Of a stretch of 64,000 nucleotides of DNA, positions 1 to 11,529 are shown piece after piece; position 1 is the first letter of the stretch, and each line of letters opens with the position of its first letter. Below the pieces are notes generated by a model. It saw nothing but the letters and a program-made list of their open reading frames with translations. It did not search any database and was not told the DNA's origin. The translations under genes and the position numbers were made by a program. This stretch comes from Bradyrhizobium sp. SSBR45G (GTDB lineage Bacteria > Pseudomonadota > Alphaproteobacteria > Rhizobiales > Xanthobacteraceae). The stretch covers positions 186,001 through 250,000 of the forward strand of contig NZ_BSCT01000002.1 of assembly GCF_030159255.1 (NCBI RefSeq). The letters run 5' to 3'.

Positions 1-1046
1 TCTCCGGCCAGTCGGACCTCACCTACACCGTGGCCGTCGAGGTCGTGCCCGCGATCACGCTCGCCGACTTCAAGGCCTTCTCGGTGGAGAAGCCGGTCGC
101 CGACATCACGGACGCCGATGTCGACGAGGCGATCAAGCGCCTGGCCGACGCCAACCGCAGCTACGCGGCCAAGGCCGAGGGCGCGAAGGCCGAGAGCGGC
201 GACCGCGTGAAGATCAACTTCAAGGGGACGATCGATGGCGTCGCCTTCGACGGCGGCACCGGTGAAGGCATCGACGTCGTGATCGGCTCGAACACCTTCA
301 TCCCGGGCTTCGAGGATCAGCTGACCGGCATCGGTGTCGGCGAGACGCGCACGCTGAAGGTCTCGTTCCCGACCAACTATCTCAACAACGATCTGGCCGG
401 AAAGGCTGCGGAGTTCGAGACCACGGCGACCGCGATCGAGGCGCCCGAAGCGAAGGTGGTCGACGACGAGTTCGCCAAGACGCTCGGCCTCGAATCGCTC
501 GACAAGCTGAAGCAGTTGATGCGCGACCGTCTCGCCGGCGAGTTCAACCAGGCGACCCGCCAGCGCGTGAAGCGCGCGCTGCTCGACCGTCTCGACGAGA
601 CCCACAAGTTCGATGCGCCGCCGTCGCTGATCGACGAGGAGTTCAACCTGATGTGGAACTCGGTCAAGGCCGAGATGGACTCCAGCGGCAAGACCTTCGC
701 CGACGAGAACACCACCGAGGACAAGGCGAAGGAAGAGTACCGCACGATCGCCGATCGGCGCGTGCGCCTCGGCCTCGTGCTCTCCGAGATCGGCGAGAAG
801 AACAAGATCACCGTGACCGACGACGAGGTCAGCCGCGCCGTGATCGAGCGGGCGCGCTCGATGCCGGGCCGCGAGAAGGAGGTCTGGGACTTCTATCGCA
901 GCAACCCGCAGGCGCTCGCGCAGCTGCGCGCGCCGATCTACGAGGACAAGGTCGTCGACTTCATCCTCGAGCTTGCCAACGTGACCGAGAAGAAGGTCTC
1001 CAAGGACGAGCTGTTCAAGGACGACGACAGCGACAAGGCGGCCTGA
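1..1046 (+). CDS. tig: Trigger factor, 5' end cut by the window
   Basis: Ribosome-associated chaperone and peptidyl-prolyl isomerase that binds nascent chains at the exit tunnel. The reading frame is open from base 3, so the N-terminal ribosome-binding domain lies upstream of the window. Visible are the linker, the FKBP-type PPIase domain (about nt 198-450, starting [10 protein letters not shown] and including FDGGTGEG and FIPGFEDQL) and the long helical C-terminal chaperone domain ending in an acidic and lysine-rich tail (KDDDSDKAA). It is followed by clpP, clpX and lon, the usual alphaproteobacterial tig-clp-lon order. The identification is firm; only the start is missing. Confidence 0.96.
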   Translation, partial: SGQSDLTYTVAVEVVPAITLADFKAFSVEKPVADITDADVDEAIKRLADANRSYAAKAEGAKAESGDRVKINFKGTIDGVAFDGGTGEGIDVVIGSNTFIPGFEDQLTGIGVGETRTLKVSFPTNYLNNDLAGKAAEFETTATAIEAPEAKVVDDEFAKTLGLESLDKLKQLMRDRLAGEFNQATRQRVKRALLDRLDETHKFDAPPSLIDEEFNLMWNSVKAEMDSSGKTFADENTTEDKAKEEYRTIADRRVRLGLVLSEIGEKNKITVTDDEVSRAVIERARSMPGREKEVWDFYRSNPQALAQLRAPIYEDKVVDFILELANVTEKKVSKDELFKDDDSDKAA

Positions 1047-1090
1047 TCGGGGCACCTCTGGTCGGGTTCGCGACATCAGCGCATGATTAA

Positions 1091-1118
1091 GGTTGACCGG
1101 CAAAAGCGCCGGTCAGCC
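1091..1118 (+). terminator. Hairpin after tig
   Basis: GACCGGC (1095-1101) pairs with GCCGGTC (1108-1114), and four more pairs including a G-U extend the stem to 1091/1118. No uridine tract follows, so this may be an mRNA 3'-end stabiliser or a weak terminator separating tig from clpP. Confidence 0.45.
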
Positions 1119-1344
1119 TGGTTCCGACGCTGGCCGCCGCCGCGGGAATCAGCTTGAACAGGGCAACGACCTCGCTCGCGGTTGGCCAGAGGACCCGGTC
1201 TTGTCACCGGGAAATTGGTCCATATCTGTGGGCTCGGTCTTGAAGTTCTGCATCACGGGGCCACTGTCCGTCGCTGCTCGTTGAACGAGCCTCACCTGCG
1301 GCGGCCGGTCGTCTTCAACTGCTGGTCCAACCCTTGGGTGATTC

Positions 1345-1977
1345 ATGCGCGATCCCGTCGAAACCTATATGAACCTTGTGCCCATGGTGGTCGAGCAGAC
1401 CAACCGCGGTGAGCGCGCCTACGACATCTTCTCGCGCCTCCTGAAGGAGCGCATCATCTTCGTGACCGGTCCGGTCGAGGACGGCATGGCGACCCTGATC
1501 GTCGCGCAGCTGCTGTTCCTCGAGGCCGAGAACCCGAAGAAGGAAATCGCGATGTACATCAACTCGCCGGGCGGCGTGGTGACGTCGGGCCTCGCGATCT
1601 ACGACACGATGCAGTTCATCCGTCCGGCGGTGTCGACGCTGTGCACGGGCCAGGCGGCGTCGATGGGCTCGCTGCTGCTCTGCGCCGGCCACAAGGACAT
1701 GCGCTTCTCGCTGCCGAATTCGCGCATCATGGTGCACCAGCCGTCCGGCGGCTTCCAGGGCCAGGCGACCGACATCATGCTGCACGCCCAGGAAATCCTG
1801 AACCTGAAGAAGCGGCTCAACGAGATCTACGTCAAGCACACCGGGCAGCCCTACAAGTCGATCGAGGATGCGCTGGAACGCGACAAATTCCTCACCGCGG
1901 AAGCCGCCCAGGAGTTCGGCCTGATCGACAAGGTGATCGACAAGCGGCCGGAAGATCCGTCGGCCATGGGCAAGTGA
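1345..1977 (+). CDS. clpP: ATP-dependent Clp protease proteolytic subunit ClpP
   Basis: Self-compartmentalised serine peptidase that degrades substrates unfolded by ClpX or ClpA in the cytoplasm. The protein is 210 residues, the normal length. The nucleophile is Ser106 in GQAASMGS and the catalytic His is His131 in MVHQPSGG; the oxyanion-loop motif NSPGG is at 73-77. The ATG at 1345 gives the expected N-terminus ([18 protein letters not shown]). It lies downstream of tig and upstream of clpX but is separated from each by about 300-440 bp, so it probably has its own promoter. Confidence 0.98.
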   Translation: MRDPVETYMNLVPMVVEQTNRGERAYDIFSRLLKERIIFVTGPVEDGMATLIVAQLLFLEAENPKKEIAMYINSPGGVVTSGLAIYDTMQFIRPAVSTLCTGQAASMGSLLLCAGHKDMRFSLPNSRIMVHQPSGGFQGQATDIMLHAQEILNLKKRLNEIYVKHTGQPYKSIEDALERDKFLTAEAAQEFGLIDKVIDKRPEDPSAMGK

Positions 1978-2419
1978 GCCGACGCGAGTAAGACGAGGCC
2001 CGCTGGCCGGGCCTCGAGACGTCACGGCATTCCCTTTGTCGGCTCCAGCCGGCAAAGGTACCCGGGTGGGTCCCAAAAGGGCCGCAACCCTGCCGTGCAA
2101 CTGGCAAACAGGCGTGGCAAACACGCAACGTTCGGCCGATTTTGCGTGTTCTTACCGTGTCAAGCCCCAAAATCACGGTAATGTCACGGTCTAGGGTCTG
2201 TCCTCCGATTAGCGAATTCTTGATAGTCGGATGACAGCATGATTGGCTAGAGTGTCCAGTTATGGATCGTTGGGGGATTCGCGCAAGTCGTGGGTGCACG
2301 ACGGGTGAAGAACAAGGTCTTAATTTTGGTACGAAATTTGCTCTTTCAACAGTCCAGTCCGGCCGATGCCGGATCGGAGCGAACGAGCGGACAAGAGCGA
2401 ACCGCGGACGGAGACAGGA
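1978..2419. other. clpP-clpX intergenic region with two hairpins
   Basis: No gene seen. Two strong inverted repeats stand close together after clpP: GAGGCCCG/CGGGCCTC (1995-2002 with 2008-2015) and a 12-bp stem with one G-U pair, CCTTTGTCGGCT/AGCCGGCAAAGG (2033-2044 with 2047-2058). The rest, which is less GC-rich from about 2150, should carry the clpX promoter; I could not fix a -35/-10 pair with confidence. Confidence 0.6.
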
Positions 2420-3694
2420 ATGAGTAAGGTCGGCACGGGCGACTCGAAGAACACGCTATATTGCTCGTTCTGCGGCAAGAGCCAGCACGAAGTCCGCAAA
2501 CTGATCGCAGGTCCAACCGTCTTCATCTGCGACGAGTGCGTCGAACTGTGCATGGATATCATCCGCGAGGAGAACAAGTCCTCGCTGGTCAAGTCGCGCG
2601 ACGGCATTCCGACGCCGAAGGAGATCTGCAAGGTCCTCGACGATTACGTGATCGGCCAGAACCATGCGAAGAAGGTGCTCTCGGTCGCCGTTCACAACCA
2701 CTACAAGCGGCTGAATCACCAGACCAAGCACTCGGACGTCGAGCTCGCGAAGTCGAACATCCTGCTGATCGGTCCGACCGGCTCGGGCAAGACGCTGCTG
2801 GCGCAGACGCTCGCGCGCATCCTCGACGTGCCGTTCACGATGGCGGATGCGACGACGCTGACCGAGGCGGGCTATGTCGGTGAGGACGTCGAGAACATCA
2901 TCCTGAAGCTGCTGCAGGCGGCCGACTACAATGTCGAGCGTGCGCAGCGTGGCATTGTCTACATCGACGAGATCGACAAGATCAGTCGCAAGTCTGACAA
3001 TCCCTCGATCACCCGCGACGTGTCGGGCGAGGGTGTTCAGCAGGCGCTGCTCAAGATCATGGAAGGTACGGTTGCGTCGGTTCCGCCGCAGGGCGGCCGC
3101 AAGCATCCGCAGCAGGAGTTCCTGCAGGTCGACACCACCAACATCCTGTTCATCTGCGGTGGTGCGTTCTCCGGCCTCGAGAAGATCATCTCGGCGCGCG
3201 GCCGGTCGACCTCGATCGGCTTCGCCGCCCAGGTGCTGGCGCCGGAAGACCGCCGCACCGGCGAGATCTTCCGTCACGTCGAGCCGGAAGACCTGCTGAA
3301 GTATGGCCTGATCCCGGAGTTCGTCGGCCGTCTGCCGGTCGTGGCGACGCTCGAGGATCTCGACGAGAACTCGCTGAAGAAGATCCTGACCGAGCCGAAG
3401 AACGCGCTGGTGAAACAGTACCAGCGGCTGTTCGAGATGGAGAACATCGAGCTCACCTTCGCCGACGAGGCGCTGGGTGCGGTCGCCCGCAAGGCCATCG
3501 AGCGCAAGACTGGCGCGCGCGGTCTGCGGTCGATCCTCGAGAGCATTCTGCTCGAGACGATGTTCGACCTGCCGGGTCTCGAAGGGGTCGAGGAAGTGGT
3601 CATCTCGCGGGAGGTGGTCGAAGGCACCGCCCGTCCGCTCTACATCTATGCCGATCGTTCCGATCGCGCCGTGGAAAGCAGCGCCAGCGCGTGA
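2420..3694 (+). CDS. clpX: ATP-dependent Clp protease ATP-binding subunit ClpX
   Basis: AAA+ unfoldase that recognises tagged substrates and threads them into ClpP. It is 424 residues from the ATG at 2420, which follows a GGAGACAGGA ribosome-binding site; an in-frame upstream codon at 2366 would add a non-conserved 18-residue leader. The N-terminal zinc-binding domain has Cys15, Cys18, Cys37 and Cys40. Walker A is GPTGSGKT (118-125), followed by the pore-loop motif GYVGEDV, Walker B ([10 protein letters not shown]) and the IPEFVGR segment. The C-terminal small AAA+ domain contains the GARGLR sensor 2 motif. Confidence 0.98.
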   Translation: MSKVGTGDSKNTLYCSFCGKSQHEVRKLIAGPTVFICDECVELCMDIIREENKSSLVKSRDGIPTPKEICKVLDDYVIGQNHAKKVLSVAVHNHYKRLNHQTKHSDVELAKSNILLIGPTGSGKTLLAQTLARILDVPFTMADATTLTEAGYVGEDVENIILKLLQAADYNVERAQRGIVYIDEIDKISRKSDNPSITRDVSGEGVQQALLKIMEGTVASVPPQGGRKHPQQEFLQVDTTNILFICGGAFSGLEKIISARGRSTSIGFAAQVLAPEDRRTGEIFRHVEPEDLLKYGLIPEFVGRLPVVATLEDLDENSLKKILTEPKNALVKQYQRLFEMENIELTFADEALGAVARKAIERKTGARGLRSILESILLETMFDLPGLEGVEEVVISREVVEGTARPLYIYADRSDRAVESSASA

Positions 3695-4022
3695 TCCGCG
3701 CTGGTACGATAGACAGACGACCTTGTTTCATCAGATTGGCGATCGCTGCGGACGTTGCGTCCGCAGCCTCGCAGCGTTTCAGCGTCCCGCCGCGTAAAGC
3801 CATATTTGGCGGGTGTTTTCCGATACTTGACACCCCCCGGGTCGATAGCCACCTAATGTCGCGTGGCGTTACAAATCTCAATCCCGGGATTCGCCTCACC
3901 AAACGATCCGAAACCAGCGGGCGATTTCGACGCCTCAGTGAAGTCCGGATCAGATCGCACCTTGTGGCGGTTGCGCACGATGGCGGGCTGCGTGCAAGGG
4001 GGCAAAACAAAAGGAACAGGCC
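3695..4022. other. clpX-lon intergenic region
   Basis: No gene seen. The 328 bp contain a promoter candidate (listed separately). The last 20 bases before lon provide the AAAGGAACA ribosome-binding site. Confidence 0.6.
3826..3857 (+). promoter_or_regulatory. Possible heat-shock (RpoH-like) promoter of lon
   Basis: CTTGAC at 3826-3831 and CACCTAAT at 3850-3857 are separated by 18 bp. This loosely resembles the alphaproteobacterial sigma-32 pattern (CTTGAC with a C/T-rich -10), and Lon is a classic heat-shock protease. The match is short and was found by eye, so it is only a candidate. Confidence 0.3.
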
Positions 4023-6446
<2,424 letters not shown>

Positions 6447-6461
6447 ACGAACAGATCCAGG

Positions 6462-6488
6462 AAACGGCGCCCGAGAGGGCGCCGTTTT
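6462..6488 (+). terminator. Intrinsic terminator of lon
   Basis: A perfect 11-bp stem, 6462-6472 with 6477-6487, closed by a GAGA tetraloop and ending in TTTT (6485-6488). Confidence 0.9.
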
Positions 6489-6668
6489 CATTTGTGGGAT
6501 CGCGACGTCAGGAAGTTTCCAGACGATCGGCCGAGCGCCCATGCCGCGGTGGTTTTCTCCCTGCCGCCGTGTGGTTCCGGCGTTGATTGCAGGTCGGGCA
6601 GGGGGTAAAGAGGCGCAGCGCGGGGGCGGTCCGGGACACCGGATGCAACGCTCGACGTGCTGCAGGAC

Positions 6669-6745
6669 GGGCGGTTAGCTCAGCTGGTTAGAGCATCTCG
6701 TTTACACCGAGAGGGTCGGGAGTTCGAATCTCTCACCGCCTACCA
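6669..6745 (+). tRNA. tRNA-Val (anticodon TAC)
   Basis: A 77-nt cloverleaf. Acceptor arm GGGCGGT/ACCGCCT (G-U at the first pair), D arm with AGCTCAGCTGGTTAGAGC, anticodon stem TCTCG/CGAGA with loop TTTACAC and anticodon TAC at 6703-6705, T arm with GTTCGAATC, and an encoded CCA at the 3' end. It reads GTA and related valine codons. Confidence 0.97.
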
Positions 6746-6781
6746 TCCCGGCAGGGCCAATGCCCGCTCATCGAACAACAG

Positions 6782-6991
6782 CTATTCAGTCGCGCGTTTC
6801 TCCAAGCTGACCGCAATCCGCTCGAGCAGCGTGTTCATGCGCTGGGTTTCCGCGATCTGCCGCTCATAGTGTTCGTGCAGGTCGGTCGACATCTTCGTGA
6901 CATTCATTCGTTTGCTGAAAGCGAACCAGACCGCGATCAGGCTCAAAAACGGCAGCCACGAAAAGAACAGGTCGATCCACTGGTTCTTCAT
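6782..6991 (-). CDS. Small single-span membrane protein, unknown function
   Basis: 69 residues. The N-terminal half is one hydrophobic segment (about residues 8-26, FFSWLPFLSLIAVWFAFSK) followed by a soluble, probably coiled tail (HEHYERQIAETQRMNTLLERIAVSLEK). The membrane segment with the following basic residues resembles the second transmembrane helix of FtsH (LPFLLLIGVW-type), but no AAA+ or protease domain follows. A GAAGAG-type ribosome-binding site precedes the ATG. It lies antisense to its neighbours between tRNA-Val and the cNMP-fold gene. Function not recognised. Confidence 0.65.
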   Translation of the reverse strand: MKNQWIDLFFSWLPFLSLIAVWFAFSKRMNVTKMSTDLHEHYERQIAETQRMNTLLERIAVSLEKRATE

Positions 6992-7135
6992 GCTTACTCT
7001 TCAACCCCCACGTGCTGTTGCTTCCCGCAGGCTGACGTCTCGCCTGCAACCCTCACTGCCAGTCGCCGCAAATTCGTGTGGCGATTGGCTGTGCTTCCGT
7101 TACCCTGCTGCGTGGACCGAGGTCGAGGCAAATAC

Positions 7136-7621
7136 ATGACCGACTTTCTGCGCCATTGTGCTGGAGGCGCTGAGCGGACGATCAGCGCAGGTGTTGCCCT
7201 CCTGGAAGAGGGCGGCAACACCGGCCATCTCTACATCCTGCTCGAAGGCCGGCTGGAGGTGATCAAGGCCGGTGCCTCCGTCGCCGTCGTCTCGGAGCCG
7301 GGCGCGCTGTTCGGCGAGATGTCGCTGCTGCTGGAGCAGCCGCACACGGCGACGGTGCGCGCATTGGCCGAGTGCCGGATCTACGAAATCCCCGATGCGC
7401 CGCGCTTCCTTGCCGAAAATCCCGAGGCGACGCTGTCGATCGCGCGCATGCTGGCGCAGCGGCTCAACGTCGCCAACACCTATCTCGCCGATCTCAAGCG
7501 GCAATATTCCGGCCATGGCAGCCATCTGTCGATGGTCGGCGATGTCCTGCAGAGCATGATCAACCTGCCGCCGCAGCAGGTCGTGCCAGGAACGGATCTG
7601 GAATCCGATCCACGGCTCTGA
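7136..7621 (+). CDS. Cyclic-nucleotide-binding-fold protein without a DNA-binding domain
   Basis: 161 residues forming one Crp/cNMP beta-roll (about 12-115: ISAGVALLEEGG, LYILLEGRLEVIKAG, GALFGEMSLLLEQPHTATVRAL) plus a short helical tail. There is no helix-turn-helix, so it is not a typical Crp/Fnr regulator. In the phosphate-binding cassette the Glu of FGEMS is kept, but the place of the usual Arg (R-[ST]-A) appears to be His (PHTA), which questions cAMP binding. The ATG at 7136 is chosen because the fold begins right after it; upstream in-frame codons add low-complexity sequence. The 3' end overlaps the convergent phosphoesterase gene by 62 bp. Confidence 0.8.
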   Translation: MTDFLRHCAGGAERTISAGVALLEEGGNTGHLYILLEGRLEVIKAGASVAVVSEPGALFGEMSLLLEQPHTATVRALAECRIYEIPDAPRFLAENPEATLSIARMLAQRLNVANTYLADLKRQYSGHGSHLSMVGDVLQSMINLPPQQVVPGTDLESDPRL

Positions 7622-8387
7622 GCCAGTCCGGCGCCACGGTCACGGGCTGGGCCGGCCGCTGCAGCGGGCTGGCGAGATCGATCCACTCGGCTTGCCCCGC
7701 CGCCAGCCAGAAGGCCTGCTGCGCGTCGCTGTCGAGCACCATGTAGGTCGGCGGCCGTCCGGGCTGCCGCCCGGTGTTGAACACCCAGGTCTCACCCAGG
7801 CGATCGAACCACGAGCCGTCCTTGATGAAGGGCGACTGGTGGACGTGACCGGAGATCACGATATCCGGCCGATGACGCGCGATGAAGCCTTGCAGCTCGG
7901 TGTCGCCGAAGAAGCGCTTGCCGCCCCAGCTGACCGGCGAATCGGCCGGCGGCGCATGATGCACCCAGATCCTGCGTGCGGCTGTCCGGGCCGCTGCGGC
8001 ATCGAGCTGGCGTTCGATCGCGGCCTTGACGACTGGACCATCCCACCACGGGCAGACCGAGAACAGCGTATCGCCCACCAGGAGGTCGTCGCCGTCGGCG
8101 GCGATTCCGAGCTCGCGGACGGTGCCGATCCAGGCCGCGATCTTCTCGCCCTGCGCGCTGCGCTCCTCCAGATCATGATTGCCCGAGCAGATCATCACGC
8201 GCGTCTTGGCGGCCAGCAGCGCCAGGTATTTCTTCACGACCACGATCTGCGCGCGGATGTCGACGATCGAAGCCAGATCGAGCGCATCGCCGGCGAACAC
8301 CACCGTGTCGAAATGATCGGCCGCGGCGACCAGCCAGTCGAACTGCGGCAGCGTGTAGTGAAGATCGGCAACGATGAGACAGCGCAT
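7560..8387 (-). CDS. Calcineurin-like metallophosphoesterase
   Basis: 275 residues with the full set of dimetal phosphoesterase motifs in order: DLHY (8-11), GDALD, GNHD, HAPP and GHVH. These bind two divalent metal ions and define the family; the substrate cannot be told from sequence (phosphodiesters or protein phosphates). No signal peptide, so cytoplasmic. It is convergent with the cNMP-fold gene, and its last 62 bp overlap it. Confidence 0.88.
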   Translation of the reverse strand: MRCLIVADLHYTLPQFDWLVAAADHFDTVVFAGDALDLASIVDIRAQIVVVKKYLALLAAKTRVMICSGNHDLEERSAQGEKIAAWIGTVRELGIAADGDDLLVGDTLFSVCPWWDGPVVKAAIERQLDAAAARTAARRIWVHHAPPADSPVSWGGKRFFGDTELQGFIARHRPDIVISGHVHQSPFIKDGSWFDRLGETWVFNTGRQPGRPPTYMVLDSDAQQAFWLAAGQAEWIDLASPLQRPAQPVTVAPDWLRAVDRIPDPFLARPAAAAG

Positions 8388-8645
8388 GACGACTCCAATG
8401 GCCTCCGATGCAAATCAGAGACCGCAGGGTCTTTCAAGAACGGCGGACGGCCGAGAGGCGGCGCCTGCAGCCGGGCACCGCTGCTCGCGCGGCATATGCG
8501 TGCCGGCTCGGCCGGTGTCAGCCGGTGATCGGGTCGCCCGCGTCTCAGTTCTTGTGCAGGGCCGCCATCGCGCTCGTGCCTTGACAGGTCAGTCCGCGGC
8601 GTGCGGCGATGCCGGCGCCGGCAACGATAACAGACAAGGCGCATC

Positions 8646-9503
8646 ATGCAGCTGCCCTCAGGCCACGACCGTAACGCCGACCAGATCGCCTATTGGAACG
8701 GGCCGGGCGGCCAGCGCTGGTCCGATCGCCAGGAGGCGCAGGACGTCCTGTTGGCGCCGGTGTCGCAGATCCTGATCGAACGCATCGCGGCCAAGCCCGG
8801 TGATCATGTGCTCGATATCGGCTGCGGCTGCGGCGGCCTGGCGATTGCCCTGGCGCAGCAGGTGGCGCCGGGCGGACATGTGCTTGGCGTCGACATCTCC
8901 GCGCCGATGCTCGAGCGGGCGCGTGCGGTGGCGCCTGCGGGGCTTCCTGCCGAGTTCGTGCTGGCCGACGCCACCGTGCATCCGTTCCCGGCGGCGAGCT
9001 TCGACCTCATGGTCTCGCGCTTCGGCGTGATGTTCTTCGCCGATCCCGTGATCTCATTCGCCAACATCCGCCGCGCGCTGAAGCCGGGCGGCCGCGTCGT
9101 GTTCGCCTGCTGGCGCGAGCCGAAGGCCAACCCCTGGATGATCGCGCCGCTGCAGGCGGTGTATCGCCACGTGCCGAAGCTGCCGGAGATGGCGCCGGAG
9201 GATCCCGGCCCGTTCGCCTTCGCAGCCGAATCGCGGGTGACGCGCATCCTGAGCGAGGCTGGCTTCGGCGACGTGGCGCTGGAGGCCCACGCGCTGTCGC
9301 TCGACATCGCGCGCGGGCAGGGGCTCGACGCGGCCGTGCAGTCGGCCTTCGAGATCGGCCCAGCCAGCCGCGCGCTGGAGGGCCACCCGACTGAGACGCG
9401 CGAGGCGGCGCGCGCATCCGTGCGAGACCTGCTTGCGCAGTACCAGGATGGCGGCAGCGTCACGCTGTCCGGCTCGATCTGGCTGGTGACGGCGCGGGCC
9501 TGA
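8646..9503 (+). CDS. Class I SAM-dependent methyltransferase (UbiE/COQ5-like fold)
   Basis: 285 residues. SAM-binding motif I is HVLDIGCGCGGLAIAL (about residues 55-70), followed by the acidic motif II region LGVDISAPMLERAR, the post-I segment VLADATVHPFPAASFDLMVSRFGVMFF and GGRVVFACWRE. This pattern matches small-molecule methyltransferases of the Methyltransf_11/25 type. The substrate is not identifiable. It stands alone between the phosphoesterase and pepT, each on the other strand. Confidence 0.85.
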   Translation: MQLPSGHDRNADQIAYWNGPGGQRWSDRQEAQDVLLAPVSQILIERIAAKPGDHVLDIGCGCGGLAIALAQQVAPGGHVLGVDISAPMLERARAVAPAGLPAEFVLADATVHPFPAASFDLMVSRFGVMFFADPVISFANIRRALKPGGRVVFACWREPKANPWMIAPLQAVYRHVPKLPEMAPEDPGPFAFAAESRVTRILSEAGFGDVALEAHALSLDIARGQGLDAAVQSAFEIGPASRALEGHPTETREAARASVRDLLAQYQDGGSVTLSGSIWLVTARA

Positions 9504-9523
9504 GGCCCTCGCCGGGCAGCCTT

Positions 9524-10780
9524 TCAGGAGCGCTCCTCCCAGATCATCGCCAGATGCACGATGGTCTGTACCGCCTTCTCCATGTCACGCACGCTGACCC
9601 ATTCGAGTCGCGAGTGGAAGGCGTGCTCGCCGGCGAAGATGTTGGGGCAGGGCAGACCCATGAAGGACAGCCGCGAGCCGTCGGTGCCGCCGCGAATCGA
9701 GGTCCGGACCGGCGTGAGCCCGGCGCGGCGGATCGCCTCCTCGGCATAGGTCACGATCTGCGGATGCAGGTCGATCACTTCCTTCATGTTGCGGTACTGC
9801 GCCTTGACCTGCATTTCGTAGCTCGAGTGCGGATAGGCCTGCATCACGTCCTTGACGATGTCCTCGAGCAGCGCCTCCTTCTGCCGCAGCCCCTGCTCGC
9901 TGAAGTCGCGCACGATGAAGTCGAGCCGCGCCTGCTCCAGCGTGCCGGATATCGCGACCGGATGCAGGAAGCCCTCCTTGCCCTCGGTCGTCTCCGGCGA
10001 GCAGGTGTCCTTGGGCAGGCGCTCGACGATGGCGGAGGCGATCTTGATGGCGTGCTCGATCTTGCCCTTGGCAAAGCCCGGATGGGCGCTGACGCCGTTG
10101 ATGAGGATCGTCGCGCCGTCCGCCGAGAACGTCTCGTCCTCGATATTGCCGGCGGTCTCGCCGTCCATGGTGTAGCCGAAGTCGGCGCCGAGCTTCTTCA
10201 GGTCGACCCGGTCGACACCGCGCCCGATCTCCTCGTCGGGCGTGAACAGGATCTTGATCGTGCCGTGCTTGATCTGAGGGTTGCTGAGCAGGAACTGGGC
10301 TGCGTCCACGATCTCGGCAATGCCGGCCTTGTTGTCGGCGCCGAGCAGGGTGGTGCCGTCGGATGTGACGATGTCGCAGCCGATCTGGTCCTTCAGCGCC
10401 GGATGTTCGGACGGACGGATCACCTGGCTGGAATCGCCGGGCAGCACGATATCGCCGCCCTGATAGTTGCGCACGATCTGCGGCTTCACGTTGGCGCCGG
10501 AGCAGTCGGGCGAGGTGTCCATATGCGAGCAGAAGCAGATCACCGGCACCTGCTTGTCGGTGGTCGCGGGGATCGTCGCATAGACATAGCCGTGATCGTC
10601 CATATGAGCATCCGACAGCCCCAGCGCCTGCAACTCGGCGGCGAGAAGGCGGCCGAGATTCTTCTGCTTGAGCGTCGAGGGGCAGGTGGGAGACGTCGGG
10701 TCCGACTGGGTGTCGACCACGACGTAGCGCAGGAAGCGCTCGGTGACGGAGTGGGTATAGCTGGGAAGCTGGTCGGACAT
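9524..10780 (-). CDS. pepT: Peptidase T (tripeptide aminopeptidase)
   Basis: M20-family dizinc aminopeptidase that removes the N-terminal residue from tripeptides in the cytoplasm. 418 residues, the usual PepT length. Motifs: HMDTSPD (His86, Asp88), GADNKAG, TPDEEIG (catalytic and metal-binding Glu pair), the dimerisation-domain motif GVSAHPG and the C-terminal GGTDGSRLSFMGLPCPN. The ATG at 10780 is preferred to the in-frame GTG/TTG codons 2-3 codons upstream because it begins the usual N-terminus; no strong Shine-Dalgarno is visible for any of them. Confidence 0.95.
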   Translation of the reverse strand: MSDQLPSYTHSVTERFLRYVVVDTQSDPTSPTCPSTLKQKNLGRLLAAELQALGLSDAHMDDHGYVYATIPATTDKQVPVICFCSHMDTSPDCSGANVKPQIVRNYQGGDIVLPGDSSQVIRPSEHPALKDQIGCDIVTSDGTTLLGADNKAGIAEIVDAAQFLLSNPQIKHGTIKILFTPDEEIGRGVDRVDLKKLGADFGYTMDGETAGNIEDETFSADGATILINGVSAHPGFAKGKIEHAIKIASAIVERLPKDTCSPETTEGKEGFLHPVAISGTLEQARLDFIVRDFSEQGLRQKEALLEDIVKDVMQAYPHSSYEMQVKAQYRNMKEVIDLHPQIVTYAEEAIRRAGLTPVRTSIRGGTDGSRLSFMGLPCPNIFAGEHAFHSRLEWVSVRDMEKAVQTIVHLAMIWEERS

Positions 10781-10829
10781 GGGCACCAAAAGACGAGAGG
10801 TGGGAGGATTATAATACCTTTATCGAACG

Positions 10830-10841
10830 TATATTAATATA
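10830..10841. promoter_or_regulatory. AT-rich palindrome upstream of pepT
   Basis: TATATTAATATA is a perfect 12-bp palindrome inside an unusually AT-rich stretch (about 10810-10865) just upstream of pepT. It could be an operator or part of the pepT promoter. No regulator gene lies next to it. Confidence 0.35.
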
Positions 10842-10889
10842 TCAGTTTCGCTATGCGATATTCCAGAGAGCGAGCTCCGGTTTATGCTG

Positions 10890-11189
10890 TCAGACCGCCT
10901 CCGCGCTTGCCTTTGCGGGGGCCGAATACGCCTCTACGGGCGCCTTGAAAGCTACGACGCGACCGGTGGCTGGATTACGACCAGTGCCTGCCGCACGCGC
11001 CGGACCGGGAGAATACAAAGTCCGGAGATTCGGACCTTGTCTCCTTTCCGCGGGTGTCGTGCGATCCTGGCACGGTCCGGCCAAGGATCTGCTCGGCGCG
11101 CATCTTTGCCAGACCGTGCTGAGCCGTGCCCTCTGCGGCGCAGATTCGCCAGAGGCGATTGTGACCGGACGCAAGGGCCACCTTGTCAT
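10890..11189 (-). pseudogene. Relic of an HU-family DNA-binding protein gene
   Basis: Read on the minus strand, about 300 nt (the length of an HU gene) keep HU features in three different frames. After an ATG at 11189 (MTRWPLRPVTIA), one frame gives TAQHGLAKMRAEQILG, the next gives RIARHPRKGDKVRISGLCIL and VRR, and the first frame then resumes with TGRNPATGRVVAFKA to a TGA at 10890. KGDKVRI-GL-IL and GRNPATG are HU hallmarks. Three shifts that add up to the starting frame indicate a decayed copy, or less likely clustered sequencing errors. No intact HU gene is present after lon in this window. Confidence 0.7.
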
Positions 11190-11396
11190 GCCCCGCCTTT
11201 GGATGTCCCGCTTATTGGCCCTGGGCCAGTCATCTTCTGCCGCTTCCCCGAGTGGCAAACGTCCCAGACGGCGTTTTGGCCCACCGGCCGAGCTGCCATT
11301 GCGGAATGAGCCATTCCTTGGCCAGGCCAGGGCCTGGGCAGCCAGGCCTCCGGGGACCGCCCGTCAAGACTTCTCACAAGTTGGAGTTCATTGCCC

Positions 11397-11424
11397 TTGA
11401 CTTCGAAACATCGCCCCTTTAAGT
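11397..11424 (+). promoter_or_regulatory. Candidate promoter of tRNA-Asp
   Basis: TTGACT at 11397-11402 and TTAAGT at 11419-11424 are separated by 16 bp and lie about 30 bp before the tRNA. The rest of the stretch between the HU relic and this site shows no gene. Confidence 0.45.
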
Positions 11425-11452
11425 CGCACTCCTCCGCGGATTTCGCGATCAC

Positions 11453-11529
<77 letters not shown>

